Below are positions 26,502 through 35,097 of a stretch of DNA of 60,051 nucleotides, piece after piece. The stretch spans positions 1 to 60,051 of the forward strand of contig CAZWZH010000197.1 of assembly GCA_964638775.1 (NCBI GenBank), read 5' to 3'. The stretch comes from Azophilus sp964638775. Its GTDB lineage: Bacteria > Pseudomonadota > Gammaproteobacteria > Pseudomonadales > Azotimanducaceae. The number at the start of each line of letters is the position of its first letter. Position 1 is the first letter of the stretch. A program made the position numbers and the translations under genes. A model generated the notes under the pieces. That model had not been told where the DNA came from. It did not search any database and saw only the letters and a list, made by a program, of their open reading frames with translations.

Positions 26502-27239
26502 ATGCTGCTCATCCCTGCGATCGACCTGAAGGAAGGCCGCTGCGTGCGCCTGGAACAGGGCCGGATGCAGGATGCCACGGTGTATTCCGACGACCCCGTG
26601 GCCATGGCGGAGCATTGGGCGGAGTCCGGATGCCGCCGGCTGCACATCGTCGATCTGGACGGGGCTTTTGCCGGACGACCGAGAAACCGGGACCTGATCG
26701 CTCGAATGGTCGATGCGGTACCCGGCATACCCGTCCAGATCGGCGGCGGCATCCGCACGCCGGATACCGCAAGCGCCTATTTCGATGCGGGGGTGGCAGC
26801 CGTGATCGTCGGCACCAGCGCCGTGCGGGATCCCGGATTCCTGCCGATGATGGCGGACGCATTCCCCGGTCGCGTCCTGTTCGGTCTCGACGCCAGGAAC
26901 GGCAAGGCCGCAACCGAAGGATGGGACAGGACATCCGGGCAAAGCGCCCTGGATCTCGCGGCGCGCGCCGGTGCTCTGAATCTGGCCGGCATCGTCTACA
27001 CCGACATCGAGCGCGACGGCATGCTCTCCGGCCTCAACATCGAAGCCACCCTCAACCTGGCAAACGCAACCCCGCTCCCGGTCATCGCCTCGGGAGGACT
27101 CAACGACCTTGACGACCTCGCGCGCCTCAATGCCGCCGACGACCGGGTGGGCCGGTCCCTTCTGGGCGTTATATCCGGACGGGCACTTTACGCCGGAACA
27201 CTCAATTTCCAAGCCGGACAGGTATTGCTCGACGCTTGA
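26502..27239 (+). CDS. hisA: Phosphoribosylformimino-5-aminoimidazole carboxamide ribotide isomerase HisA
   Basis: 245 residues, (beta/alpha)8 barrel. Opens with LLIPAIDLKEGRCVRL, catalytic Asp8 and a second catalytic Asp in YTDIERDG, with phosphate-binding GGGIR and ASGGL loops. Performs the Amadori isomerisation before the HisF/HisH step. Here it directly follows hisB, whereas hisH normally sits between and hisF follows; neither is in the window. The 3' end overlaps the end of ctpA by 38 bases tail to tail. No strong ribosome-binding site is seen before the ATG. Confidence 0.95.
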   Translation: MLLIPAIDLKEGRCVRLEQGRMQDATVYSDDPVAMAEHWAESGCRRLHIVDLDGAFAGRPRNRDLIARMVDAVPGIPVQIGGGIRTPDTASAYFDAGVAAVIVGTSAVRDPGFLPMMADAFPGRVLFGLDARNGKAATEGWDRTSGQSALDLAARAGALNLAGIVYTDIERDGMLSGLNIEATLNLANATPLPVIASGGLNDLDDLARLNAADDRVGRSLLGVISGRALYAGTLNFQAGQVLLDA

Positions 27240-28365
27240 CACTCTGTAACGCCCGCTCAATCCAAGCCGCCTCATCTGTCGATTCCAGGCGCACTTCGGG
27301 AACCACACCGCTAGCGTGCAACGAATTGCCGCTGGGTCGATAGTAGTAACCGGTTGTAAGCTTCAGTGCCCGCTCTCCGGCAAGAGGCAGCACCGACTGC
27401 ACCGAGCCCTTGCCGTAGCTCTTCAAGCCGAGCACGGTCGCGCGCCCGTGATCCTGAAGCGCGCTCGCCACGATCTCCGAGCCGGACGCCGAGCCCTCGT
27501 TGATCAGCACCGCCGACGGCACGCCGTTCAACAGATCCCCGGTAAGCGCACGGTGTTCCAGCCGCTGGATCCCCGGGCGGCTCTCCGTGCAGATGAGAAG
27601 CCCCGGCTCGAGAAAGGCGTCCGCCGTATCCACCGATGCGCCGAGCACGCCTCCGGGATTGTCGCGCAGGTCGAGAACCAGCCCGGCGATCCCGATGTCG
27701 CTTTCCTGCCCAAGCGCCCTGACCGTATCGGCAAACTCGTTGCCGGTGTCTTTCTGGAACCGGGAAATGCGCACGTACGCGTATCCCGGTTCCAGCCAGT
27801 GTGAACGAACGCTTTCGATCTCGATCCTTTCACGAGTCAGGGTAACCTCGAACCTGCCTCCGGACCGGATCAGCGTCAGTTTGACGTCAGATCCCCGCGG
27901 CCCCCGCACCAGTTCGATCACATCCAGCAGCTTCTTCCCTTTGAGCGACTCGCCGTCCAGGGCGATCAAACGGTCTCCTGCCGCCATGCCCGCACGGGCC
28001 GCCGGCGCATTTTCCAGCGTTTCGACAACGGTGAAATACCCGTCGCGCAGGCCGAGTTCGATGCCGATTCCGCCGAATCGGCCGGCCGTGTCCGCCTGCA
28101 GGCGTTCGTAGGCATCCCGGTCCAGGTATTTCGAGTAGCCGTCGAGCCCGTTCAGCATGCCCCGGAGCGCATCGGCGACAAGCTGTCCGTCTTCAATTTC
28201 GTCGACGTAATTGGCCCTGATGTAGGTGGCCGCCTGTTCGATGACATCGGCCTGCCGGGACGAGTCAACGCCATCGAACCAGCCCCGGTAACCGAGTATG
28301 CCGAGCGCTATACCGGTAACGATGCTGGCGACAATTCCGAACAGGGTGACGAATCGCAGGCCCAT
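27202..28365 (-). CDS. ctpA: S41 carboxy-terminal processing peptidase, CtpA-like
   Basis: 387 residues. N-terminal membrane anchor (FVTLFGIVASIVTGIALGIL), helical region, PDZ domain about 95-170 (GGIGIELGLRDGYFTVV, AGMAAGDRLIALDGE) and protease core with LDLRDNPGG, nucleophile region EGSASGSEIVA (Ser292/294) and catalytic Lys319 (YGKGSVQ). Periplasmic protease that trims or degrades proteins from the C-terminus. In pseudomonads the homologue controls peptidoglycan hydrolases. It closes the gpmI-envC-ctpA unit, 70 bases after envC. Confidence 0.95.
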   Translation of the reverse strand: MGLRFVTLFGIVASIVTGIALGILGYRGWFDGVDSSRQADVIEQAATYIRANYVDEIEDGQLVADALRGMLNGLDGYSKYLDRDAYERLQADTAGRFGGIGIELGLRDGYFTVVETLENAPAARAGMAAGDRLIALDGESLKGKKLLDVIELVRGPRGSDVKLTLIRSGGRFEVTLTRERIEIESVRSHWLEPGYAYVRISRFQKDTGNEFADTVRALGQESDIGIAGLVLDLRDNPGGVLGASVDTADAFLEPGLLICTESRPGIQRLEHRALTGDLLNGVPSAVLINEGSASGSEIVASALQDHGRATVLGLKSYGKGSVQSVLPLAGERALKLTTGYYYRPSGNSLHASGVVPEVRLESTDEAAWIERALQSVKRRAIPVRLGN

Positions 28366-28435
28366 CGCCGAAGTGTAGCGCGGCGCGGCCCGGTCGGCTC
28401 AAGGACGAATCGACGGTGCCCGGAGCCCCCTGGCT

Positions 28436-29596
28436 TCAGCCCCGCTTGACGACCCACTGCAACGGGTCCGTGGCGTTGCCGTGGCGGCGGATTTCAAAGT
28501 AGATCCCGCTGGTTCGAACGCCGCCGCTCTGCCCCGCTCGAGCGATTATCTCGCCGCTTTCCACCACATCGCCGGGGCGCTTCTCCAGCACATCGGCATG
28601 GCCGTAGAGGGTCATGTAGCCGTCACCGTGATCCAGAATCGTCAACAGCCCGAACCCCCGGAGCCAGTCCGCGAAGACCACACGCCCGCCATGAACGGCC
28701 CTGACCGGGTTGCCCGTCTCCGCCCGCAGCATCAGGCCATGCCATTTCAGGCGCCCATCGGCACGGGGCTGTCCGAAACGGCTTGCCGGCACCCCGTCGA
28801 GCGGCCAGGGCAGCGAACCCTTGCGGTCGGCGAAATCGGCGCCTTCGAAGGTGGAAGACCGACGCTGCAACTCGGCGAACAGGGCCTGCAGGCGCCGCTG
28901 GTCCTCCAGCAGCGCTTCGCGCCGGCTGACCCTGTCCTGAACATCGACTTCGAGAGATTCCACCAGCGTGCGTCGCTCCGCCCTGTTCCGCTCCAGTTCC
29001 TGCCGGCGAGCCACCATCCGGCCCCGTTCCTCCCGTTGCGCTGCCTCGCGCACGGCCAGCGCCGCCGAGTTTCTTTCGAGTTGCGACGATGCAAGCCGGT
29101 AGGACTCGAAAGCGTCGAGGCGTGCAGCGACGAGATACCGGTGGTAAACCAGCATGCGCTGAACGGGCACCGCAGACCGTCGATCGAGCAGCAGCTTGAG
29201 GAAATCGCGGCCCTGGAGCCGGTAGGCGGCAGCGAGATGATCTGCGATTCGGCCCGCCTCATGAGTCTGCCGCTCATGGAGATCCTTGCGCTCCGCTTCG
29301 AGCCGAAACAGGTCCGCCCCAATTCGCGCCAGCTCCGCGTCGCTGGCTTCCACATCGATTACGGCACTCGCAACGGCCCGATCCTTCGCGCGCAAATCCG
29401 CGAGCAGCCGCAATCGCCGCTGCTGTGCCCGGGAAAGCCAGGAGTCGAGGCTGTTCAGTTGTTCGGTCAGACGCGCGAGTTCGGCCTGAACCCGCTTGCT
29501 GTCCGCCGAATCCTCCGCTGCAATCGCGCCCGTCGGGAGAAAGGCCAGGAGGAAGACCACGAACCGGGTCAGGCGCCGCCGCGGCACGCCCGTCAC
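28436..29596 (-). CDS. envC: Murein hydrolase activator EnvC-like (degenerate LytM)
   Basis: 386 residues: signal peptide (VVFLLAFLPTGAIAA), a long coiled coil (about 30-250) and a C-terminal LytM/M23 domain. In the LytM domain the metal ligands are mostly gone: the first His is in WHGLML without the partner Asp, and the usual HxH near the end is GIYFE. This is what EnvC has, which acts not as an enzyme but as an activator of division amidases at the septum. Its start overlaps the gpmI stop (ATGA), and ctpA follows. The order gpmI-envC-ctpA is conserved in many gammaproteobacteria. Confidence 0.92.
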   Translation of the reverse strand: MTGVPRRRLTRFVVFLLAFLPTGAIAAEDSADSKRVQAELARLTEQLNSLDSWLSRAQQRRLRLLADLRAKDRAVASAVIDVEASDAELARIGADLFRLEAERKDLHERQTHEAGRIADHLAAAYRLQGRDFLKLLLDRRSAVPVQRMLVYHRYLVAARLDAFESYRLASSQLERNSAALAVREAAQREERGRMVARRQELERNRAERRTLVESLEVDVQDRVSRREALLEDQRRLQALFAELQRRSSTFEGADFADRKGSLPWPLDGVPASRFGQPRADGRLKWHGLMLRAETGNPVRAVHGGRVVFADWLRGFGLLTILDHGDGYMTLYGHADVLEKRPGDVVESGEIIARAGQSGGVRTSGIYFEIRRHGNATDPLQWVVKRG

Positions 29597-31161
29597 GCGC
29601 TCCGGCGCTCCCGAATCCGGGCCAGCGTTCGGCCCGTCATTTCCGCGGGCGCCTCGAGACGCATGAGTTCCAGCAGCGTGGGCGCCACATCGGCGAGCGT
29701 CCCCCCCGCACGCAAAGACGGTTCGTGGGGGCCGACGTAGACCAGCGGCACCAGTTCCGAGGTATGCGCGGTGTGTGGTTGAGCCGATGCGTGGTCATGC
29801 ATCTTTTCAACGTTGCCGTGGTCCGAGGTCACGAGCATCTGGCCGCTGTGCGCCGCGAGCGCTTCCTCCAACCGCCCGAGGCAGAGATCCAGCGTCTCGA
29901 CGGCCCGAACGGCCGCATCGAAAACACCGGTGTGCCCCACCATGTCGCCGTTGGCGTAATTGCACACGATCAGGTCGAAGCGTTGCGAAGCGATTGCCGC
30001 GACCAGTTCATCGGTCACCGCCGGTGCGCTCATCTCGGGTTGCAAATCGTAAGTGGCGATCCTCGGGCTCGGAACGAGAATGCGTTCCTCGCCCGCAAAG
30101 GGTTGCTCCCGGCCCCCGGAGAAGAAGAAGGTGACATGCGCGTACTTTTCCGTCTCCGCAATGCGCAGTTGCCGCTTGCCGAGGCGCGCCATGTACTCGC
30201 CGAGGGTATTGGCGAATTCGGCCGGTTCGAAGGCACAGTCAGCGTTCATATCGTCCGCGTAGCGGGTGAGTGTGACCATGCCGGCAAGCGAAACGAAGCG
30301 CCCCCGATCGAATTCAGCGAACTCCGAATCGGTCAACGCGCGCGTCAACTGCCGGGCCCGGTCGGCCCGGAAGTTCATGAAAACGACGCCGTCGTCCGAG
30401 GTCAGGCGCGGGGCCACGTCTTCTGCCCCGCCAATGAGGGTCGGCTGCACGAACTCGTCCGACTCGCCGCGCCCATAGGCGAGTTCGAGCCCCCGGGGCC
30501 CATCCTCCGAACGGAATTCCGCTTCACCGCCCACAAGCAACCGCCAGGCCTTCTCCACCCGTTCCCAGCGCCGGTCCCGGTCCATGGCGTAGTACCGGCC
30601 GGCCATTGAAGCGACCCGGCCCACACCCAGCCCCGCAAGCAATGCCTGCGCTTTCCGCAGGGAGGCGCCGGCGCTTCTGGGCGGCGTGTCGCGGCCGTCC
30701 AGGAAGGCGTGCAGGCAGATGCGCGTCAGCCCCTTGCCCGCCGCCACCCGCAGCAGCTCGAAAATCTGCTCTTCATGGGAGTGCACCCCGCCGGGCGAAA
30801 GGAGCCCCAGGACATGCAGGGCGCCTCCCGTCTCCCGCACCCGGGCGAACAGGCGGTTGAGCGCCGCATTGTTTTCGAGTTCGCCCTGTTCGATGGCCCG
30901 GTCGATGCGGCTCAGGTCCTGAAGGATCACCCTGCCCGCACCCAGGTTCATGTGCCCCACCTCGGAATTGCCCATTTGCCCGGGGGGCAGGCCGACATCC
31001 TCACCGGATGCGGAGACGAGCGTATGCGGCCTGGTGGCCAGGAACCGGTCCCAGTTGGGCGTTTCCGCCGCGGCGATGGCATTGTGCTCCACGGCTTCCC
31101 GGTAACCGAAACCGTCCAGCACGACGAGCAGCGTGGTCTTGGGTGTGTGCCGGTCTTTCAA
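29593..31161 (-). CDS. gpmI: 2,3-bisphosphoglycerate-independent phosphoglycerate mutase
   Basis: 522 residues, normal length. Interconverts 3- and 2-phosphoglycerate in glycolysis/gluconeogenesis with two metal ions. Opens with LLVVLDGFGY (metal-binding Asp), catalytic Ser66 in GQMGNSEVGHMNLGAGR, transferase-domain motif LHAFLDGRDTPP, and the phosphatase-domain metal sites YANGDMVGHTG and VTSDHGNVEKM. First gene of the gpmI-envC-ctpA unit and divergent from the rhodanese gene. Confidence 0.97.
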   Translation of the reverse strand: MKDRHTPKTTLLVVLDGFGYREAVEHNAIAAAETPNWDRFLATRPHTLVSASGEDVGLPPGQMGNSEVGHMNLGAGRVILQDLSRIDRAIEQGELENNAALNRLFARVRETGGALHVLGLLSPGGVHSHEEQIFELLRVAAGKGLTRICLHAFLDGRDTPPRSAGASLRKAQALLAGLGVGRVASMAGRYYAMDRDRRWERVEKAWRLLVGGEAEFRSEDGPRGLELAYGRGESDEFVQPTLIGGAEDVAPRLTSDDGVVFMNFRADRARQLTRALTDSEFAEFDRGRFVSLAGMVTLTRYADDMNADCAFEPAEFANTLGEYMARLGKRQLRIAETEKYAHVTFFFSGGREQPFAGEERILVPSPRIATYDLQPEMSAPAVTDELVAAIASQRFDLIVCNYANGDMVGHTGVFDAAVRAVETLDLCLGRLEEALAAHSGQMLVTSDHGNVEKMHDHASAQPHTAHTSELVPLVYVGPHEPSLRAGGTLADVAPTLLELMRLEAPAEMTGRTLARIRERRSA

Positions 31162-31507
31162 GGCAGCGAGGTTTCCAGTTGGTCCCGGTCCCTGCCGATA
31201 CGCAATACCGGCAGGCGACGGAGCGGGAGGGCCAAGGCAAGCCTATTCTAACGTGCCTGCCTCCGGGATGGCTTTCCAGCGCGCCCGCCTCCCGGATGGC
31301 ACGCCCGCCGTGCGCCGGAGCAAGCGCCATCCCGGCGGCAACCCTGTATAATCGCCGCGGCACCGGGATTTTCCCGGCAGCCTCGAACGCGGCGTTCAGA
31401 GGCGGCGTTCAGAAAGGGAAGGAAACCGGTGACGGGCGGTGCATTTCGCGCGCCTCCCGAAACTGACATCCGACGGCAACCAACCAGGCAGGCAGCCAAC
31501 CAGGCAA
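31162..31507. other. Divergent intergenic region, gpmI / rhodanese-secB
   Basis: No gene is supported. It must hold promoters for both directions. A perfect TATAAT at 31347-31352 reads towards the rhodanese gene but has no good -35 at 16-18 bases. A short direct repeat GGCGTTCAGA (in CGGCGTTCAGAGGCGGCGTTCAGAAAG) lies about 100 bases before the start, and a doubled CAACCAGGCA is present next to the start codon. Confidence 0.5.
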
Positions 31508-31924
31508 ATGAACCAGGTATTCGAATTCATAGGCAATCACCCGATTCTCGTTGCCGCATTCGTCATCCTGCTGGTGCTCTTCATCAGGAACGAAACGCGG
31601 CGCGGCGGCCGCTCGGTGACCGCCCAGCAACTGGTCGACCTCGTCAACAGGGAGAATGCTCTCGTGCTAGATGTCCGTGACAAGAAGGAATACGACGCAG
31701 GGCACATCGTCGATGCCCTCAACATACCGTTCGCCGCGCTTGACGGCCGGATGAACGAACTCAGGAAACACCGCGAACGTCCGATCGTCGTCGCCTGCAA
31801 GATGGGGCAGCATTCCGGCACCGCCGGCTCCATCTTGAGGAAGCATGGCTTCGAGAACGTCTCCCGGCTCACGGGTGGCGTCACCGAGTGGCGGAACCAG
31901 AGCCTGCCGGTGGTGAAGGCATGA
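31508..31924 (+). CDS. Membrane-anchored rhodanese-like sulfurtransferase
   Basis: 138 residues with an N-terminal membrane segment (HPILVAAFVILLVLFI) and a single rhodanese domain: LVLDVRDKKEYDAGHI, then active-site Cys97 in VVACKMGQHS. Such proteins carry persulfide sulfur; the specific acceptor is unknown. The stop overlaps the secB start (ATGA). In pseudomonads a glutaredoxin gene (grxC) lies between this gene and secB; here it is missing. Confidence 0.9.
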   Translation: MNQVFEFIGNHPILVAAFVILLVLFIRNETRRGGRSVTAQQLVDLVNRENALVLDVRDKKEYDAGHIVDALNIPFAALDGRMNELRKHRERPIVVACKMGQHSGTAGSILRKHGFENVSRLTGGVTEWRNQSLPVVKA

Positions 31925-32379
31925 CCGCCCAGGTAAGCCTGGAGCGCGTCTACCTCAAGGACGCCTCCTGGGAATCGCCGCGGAGCCCGCTGGTATTCAC
32001 CGAGAACTTCCAGCCGGAAGTGCAGGCCGACATCAACACGCGCTCCACCCGGCTCGACGACGACCGTTTCGAGGTGGTTCTGACGGTGACGCTCCGCGCC
32101 AAGCAGGAAGGCGGCAAGACGGCGTTCATCGTGGAGATACAGCAGGCGGGTGTGTTCGCCGTGGAAGACCTTGAGGGAGAGATGCTGCAGCGCATGCTGG
32201 CCACCCTGGGCCCCACAACCCTGTTCCCCTACGCCCGGGAAGCCATCGACAACCTGACGCTGAAGGGCGGGTTCCCCGCACTGCACATCGCCCAGGTCAA
32301 TTTCGACGCCCTCTATCTGGAGGCGCTGCGCAAACAGCAGGAACAAGGTCAGGGCCAGGACCAGGAAATCACCCACTGA
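31921..32379 (+). CDS. secB: Protein-export chaperone SecB
   Basis: 152 residues. Tetrameric cytosolic chaperone that keeps preproteins unfolded and passes them to SecA. Seen: LERVYLKDASWESPRSPLVF at the start, LTVTLRAKQEGGKTAFIVEIQQAGVF, and LFPYAREAIDNLTLKGGFPALHIAQVNFDALY, the typical order of conserved blocks; the acidic, Gln-rich tail is usual. Coupled to the rhodanese gene by a four-base overlap. Convergent with the restriction gene. Confidence 0.96.
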   Translation: MTAQVSLERVYLKDASWESPRSPLVFTENFQPEVQADINTRSTRLDDDRFEVVLTVTLRAKQEGGKTAFIVEIQQAGVFAVEDLEGEMLQRMLATLGPTTLFPYAREAIDNLTLKGGFPALHIAQVNFDALYLEALRKQQEQGQGQDQEITH

Positions 32380-32584
32380 TCGGCTGATTTGGTCCTGGGT
32401 TTACTTCACAATCCATTCAATAACAAGAGAAGAAACTATAGCGCCATTTGAGAAGGGCCAAGAAGATTGGAATAACTGTCGGACTTACCGACCAAGAATC
32501 GAAACAGAATTTGAGGCGGTTGAACTCTCGATTTCTTTTTTTTACTTATCCAATCAGATTTCAGCGGTGAACCACTACAATTCT
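32380..32584. other. AT-rich junction between secB and the restriction gene
   Basis: Composition drops sharply here from GC-rich to AT-rich, marking the left edge of an inserted segment. It contains an eight-T run (about 32530-32540) and a short stem GTCGG/CCGAC, but no convincing terminator or attachment site was found. Confidence 0.5.
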
Positions 32585-33454
32585 CTATGGGTCTTTAGTC
32601 CTTACGCAATAGTCAACGGCCTCGAATAAACTTGGTTCTTCTTCGGCGAAATCTACAGACCATTCACGTCTGCGCGTTGATCGAGCAAGTTGAGGCGCGC
32701 TAACTACAAATCGCTCATCATATCGCCTGTAGAGTGTTTCAAAGAAGTGATCGAAATGTATAGGGCTGTCTCCGGGTGGAAACTCGGAAAACAGACTTCC
32801 AGATCGACCTGATTGTACCTCGACCATAGCCATCGCTATCGATTCATACCCACTCGGGTCGTCGCGAATTCCAGATCTACCGGACATTGCGCTCAAGGCA
32901 TGATGAAAGCGAATAATGGCGTCAACCGGTTGTCCACTTTCGTCTATGGCAGCATCTGTCCGCGCAATCCCTTCGGCTTCTTGATTGGCTCGTATGACAA
33001 ACAGGTAGCCGAACACCAAAGCAGGGTATCCAATATGAATATTGGTACATTCACCAATCGTTTCTTCAAGACGATTTGTTAAGTTTCGTACTGCACCTGT
33101 CATTCCCTTGCACGATATCGCTAGCACAGGACCTATTCCTTCTTTGGTCACAACAATATCGACGTTCTTAGTTTTCAAGCCACCAAGAATCGTTGCCTCA
33201 CTACGGGTAGCCTCGTCTGGATCATAGATAATCTCATGAATATTTCCGATCCTCTCTACCCGCAACGGTGGTCGAGGCGTAAGCTCTTCCGGTTGAAAGC
33301 CTCCTTCCAATACCAATCGGCTCGTGACGTATTCGTGCAAGGGACGGATATGCTCCTGTCCCTGAGTTGGACCCTCAAATTCCGCAAAGTGTTTGAGGGC
33401 ATTGCGTCGATTCATCCAGTTGGATGCGGCAGCGAACTCCTCACGAGCTGCCAT
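32585..33454 (-). CDS. Probable type II restriction endonuclease (PD-(D/E)xK-like)
   Basis: 289 residues, no named isoschizomer family recognised. A nuclease-like core is seen: NVDIVV with Asp99, then AISCKG with Lys116 where the acidic residue of the classic motif is Ser114, and Glu130 exactly 13 residues after the Lys. That (S)xK-x13-E layout recalls the Cfr10I/NgoMIV/EcoRII-type active site. The gene overlaps the methylase gene upstream by 14 bases and starts with GGAGA at good spacing, so they are co-expressed with the methylase first. Base composition and codon use are AT-rich relative to neighbours, indicating transfer. The endonuclease call rests on motif plus pairing. Confidence 0.72.
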   Translation of the reverse strand: MAAREEFAAASNWMNRRNALKHFAEFEGPTQGQEHIRPLHEYVTSRLVLEGGFQPEELTPRPPLRVERIGNIHEIIYDPDEATRSEATILGGLKTKNVDIVVTKEGIGPVLAISCKGMTGAVRNLTNRLEETIGECTNIHIGYPALVFGYLFVIRANQEAEGIARTDAAIDESGQPVDAIIRFHHALSAMSGRSGIRDDPSGYESIAMAMVEVQSGRSGSLFSEFPPGDSPIHFDHFFETLYRRYDERFVVSAPQLARSTRRREWSVDFAEEEPSLFEAVDYCVRTKDP

Positions 33455-34958
33455 AGTGTCTCCACTTGTGCATGACTGAGATTGCGTCGTCGAATACCGA
33501 TGATGAAAAACTGTTTATGTTTTCCGGCGAAGGAATCACCACGTTCGCGGCTTCCCTTGGCTCGAGTTTGAGCATGCCTCCCCCAAGAGCGTGGCCTTCC
33601 AGTTCACAACTCAATTGCACATAGGATGACCACCACATTTCGAGCAGCCGACTCGCAAAGCGCCAATCTCGAAGGGAGACAGCATGGAGCGCATTGGTGC
33701 AAGTTGCCTTCGCGAGGTTGCGTACAAGATTGGATGATCGACCCGACATGTACGTAAGGAAAAAATCGGGGATCCTGACATCCGGTACCGAATACCAGGG
33801 GTTCCTGTTACGACACTTGTAACGCTTGCTGGCTTGCCGCGCTGCTTCAGTTTCGAGGTAACTGATGACGTTCTTCGACAATTCCGTTCCACGTTGGATA
33901 CGCAGCAGCAACATGGGCTCATCTGACTGCCGCCATCCATTGACGATTGCGTTTGTAAGTGTTCGGCGTGGCAGCATTCGGCCGTTTCTGACGGTGGCAC
34001 AAAGAAGCGACTCAGGGATACCTAACCGTTCTGCTTGCGAAGGACGCAAGTGAAAGAATTTGTTGGCGCCACTTACGTAACCAATCCCAACCGACGCCAG
34101 CAATCCGAGGCGTTTCGAATCAGGTCGTTTGGCGACCGCCTGGTAGAGTGATCGCGTATCGCTGTTCAACAAATAAGGGCGAAGCCGCTTGTTCCAGGTG
34201 CCTCTCCAGTCCGATAGAGGAATCCTCGTTGCGCTGCACGGCGGCATCCTTACCTCGCTAAAGCGATCAAGGGGCGTGAATTTCAGATGGTCCGTCGAAC
34301 CTCCATAGCCATCGGCAAACAGCAGCCAACAATCCTCAGATAGTCGCGGGAATAGTTTTCTACGAATGGCAACGATGTGAACGGCATTGAAACAAGAAGC
34401 GAGGCGATCGATGACTGGTGCTGCATAGGGTGCATGGCCAATGGCAGCCGGGATCACGAACGCCATGCGACCGCCGGGCTTCAGTAGCATGGAAGTAGCA
34501 ACGAGAAACGGCGCCCAAGACGACGAGAGGCCGGAAAACGGAACACCAATCGTTGCACACAATGCTATCGCACGTTTTCGGACAGCGCCGTTGAAAGTCT
34601 GATAACGGATAAACGGTGGATTGCCGGCCGCGCAATCGAACCGCTCATTGGTCTGTTCAGCCCAAGTGAAAAAATCTCCATTGTGCAAATCCAGCCAGGG
34701 CGCTCTTTGTTTGGCTCGTGTCGCCGCCTCCGGGTCACGCTCGACTCCGACCACATTGTTGTGCGCAACCACAAAGCTTCCGTCACCGCAAGACGGATCA
34801 AGCAGACGGTCGTCTTCATGACGAACTGCCCACCGAACCAGAGTCGAAGCGACTGCTTTCGGCGTGTAGTAGGCGCCACTTTCCTTAACGCCTGGTGCGG
34901 GATGATGAGTCACTTTCGAGTAGCCGTCAGACCCGGAATCGATATCGGAATCCATCAT
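33441..34958 (-). CDS. N6-adenine DNA methyltransferase of a type II R-M system
   Basis: 505 residues. Motif order is X (GAYYTP, 28-33), I (LDPSCGDGSF, 53-62), IV (NPPFIRY, 113-119), the gamma arrangement of N6-adenine methylases with NPPF catalytic tetrad. The C-terminal half (from about 250) has a target-recognition-like region (GIGYVSGANKFFHL). It protects host DNA from the endonuclease encoded just downstream. I chose the first of two adjacent ATG codons; an in-frame TTG eight codons earlier is possible. AT-rich and with rare codons compared with flanking genes; inserted between secB and ntrC. Confidence 0.85.
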   Translation of the reverse strand: MMDSDIDSGSDGYSKVTHHPAPGVKESGAYYTPKAVASTLVRWAVRHEDDRLLDPSCGDGSFVVAHNNVVGVERDPEAATRAKQRAPWLDLHNGDFFTWAEQTNERFDCAAGNPPFIRYQTFNGAVRKRAIALCATIGVPFSGLSSSWAPFLVATSMLLKPGGRMAFVIPAAIGHAPYAAPVIDRLASCFNAVHIVAIRRKLFPRLSEDCWLLFADGYGGSTDHLKFTPLDRFSEVRMPPCSATRIPLSDWRGTWNKRLRPYLLNSDTRSLYQAVAKRPDSKRLGLLASVGIGYVSGANKFFHLRPSQAERLGIPESLLCATVRNGRMLPRRTLTNAIVNGWRQSDEPMLLLRIQRGTELSKNVISYLETEAARQASKRYKCRNRNPWYSVPDVRIPDFFLTYMSGRSSNLVRNLAKATCTNALHAVSLRDWRFASRLLEMWWSSYVQLSCELEGHALGGGMLKLEPREAANVVIPSPENINSFSSSVFDDAISVMHKWRHYGSS

Positions 34959-35097
34959 GAGGGCTTGCTCGGTTGGGTACAATGACTATGTCAGCATTTC
35001 AGACATTTCGCACGAGATTTTACATTGTTTCTGTAGTCTTACTCCAAGAAATAGCCTATGCATTCTAGACAGAGGGAAAGGTCTTCCGAGTAGATAT

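Noticed and set aside
31347..31352. TATAAT as a full sigma70 promoter for the rhodanese-secB unit
   Set aside because: No acceptable -35 at 16-18 bases; mentioned only in the region entry.
32380..35097. Attachment-site repeats flanking the restriction genes
   Set aside because: I compared both edges by eye and found no direct repeat longer than chance, and no integrase or transposase.
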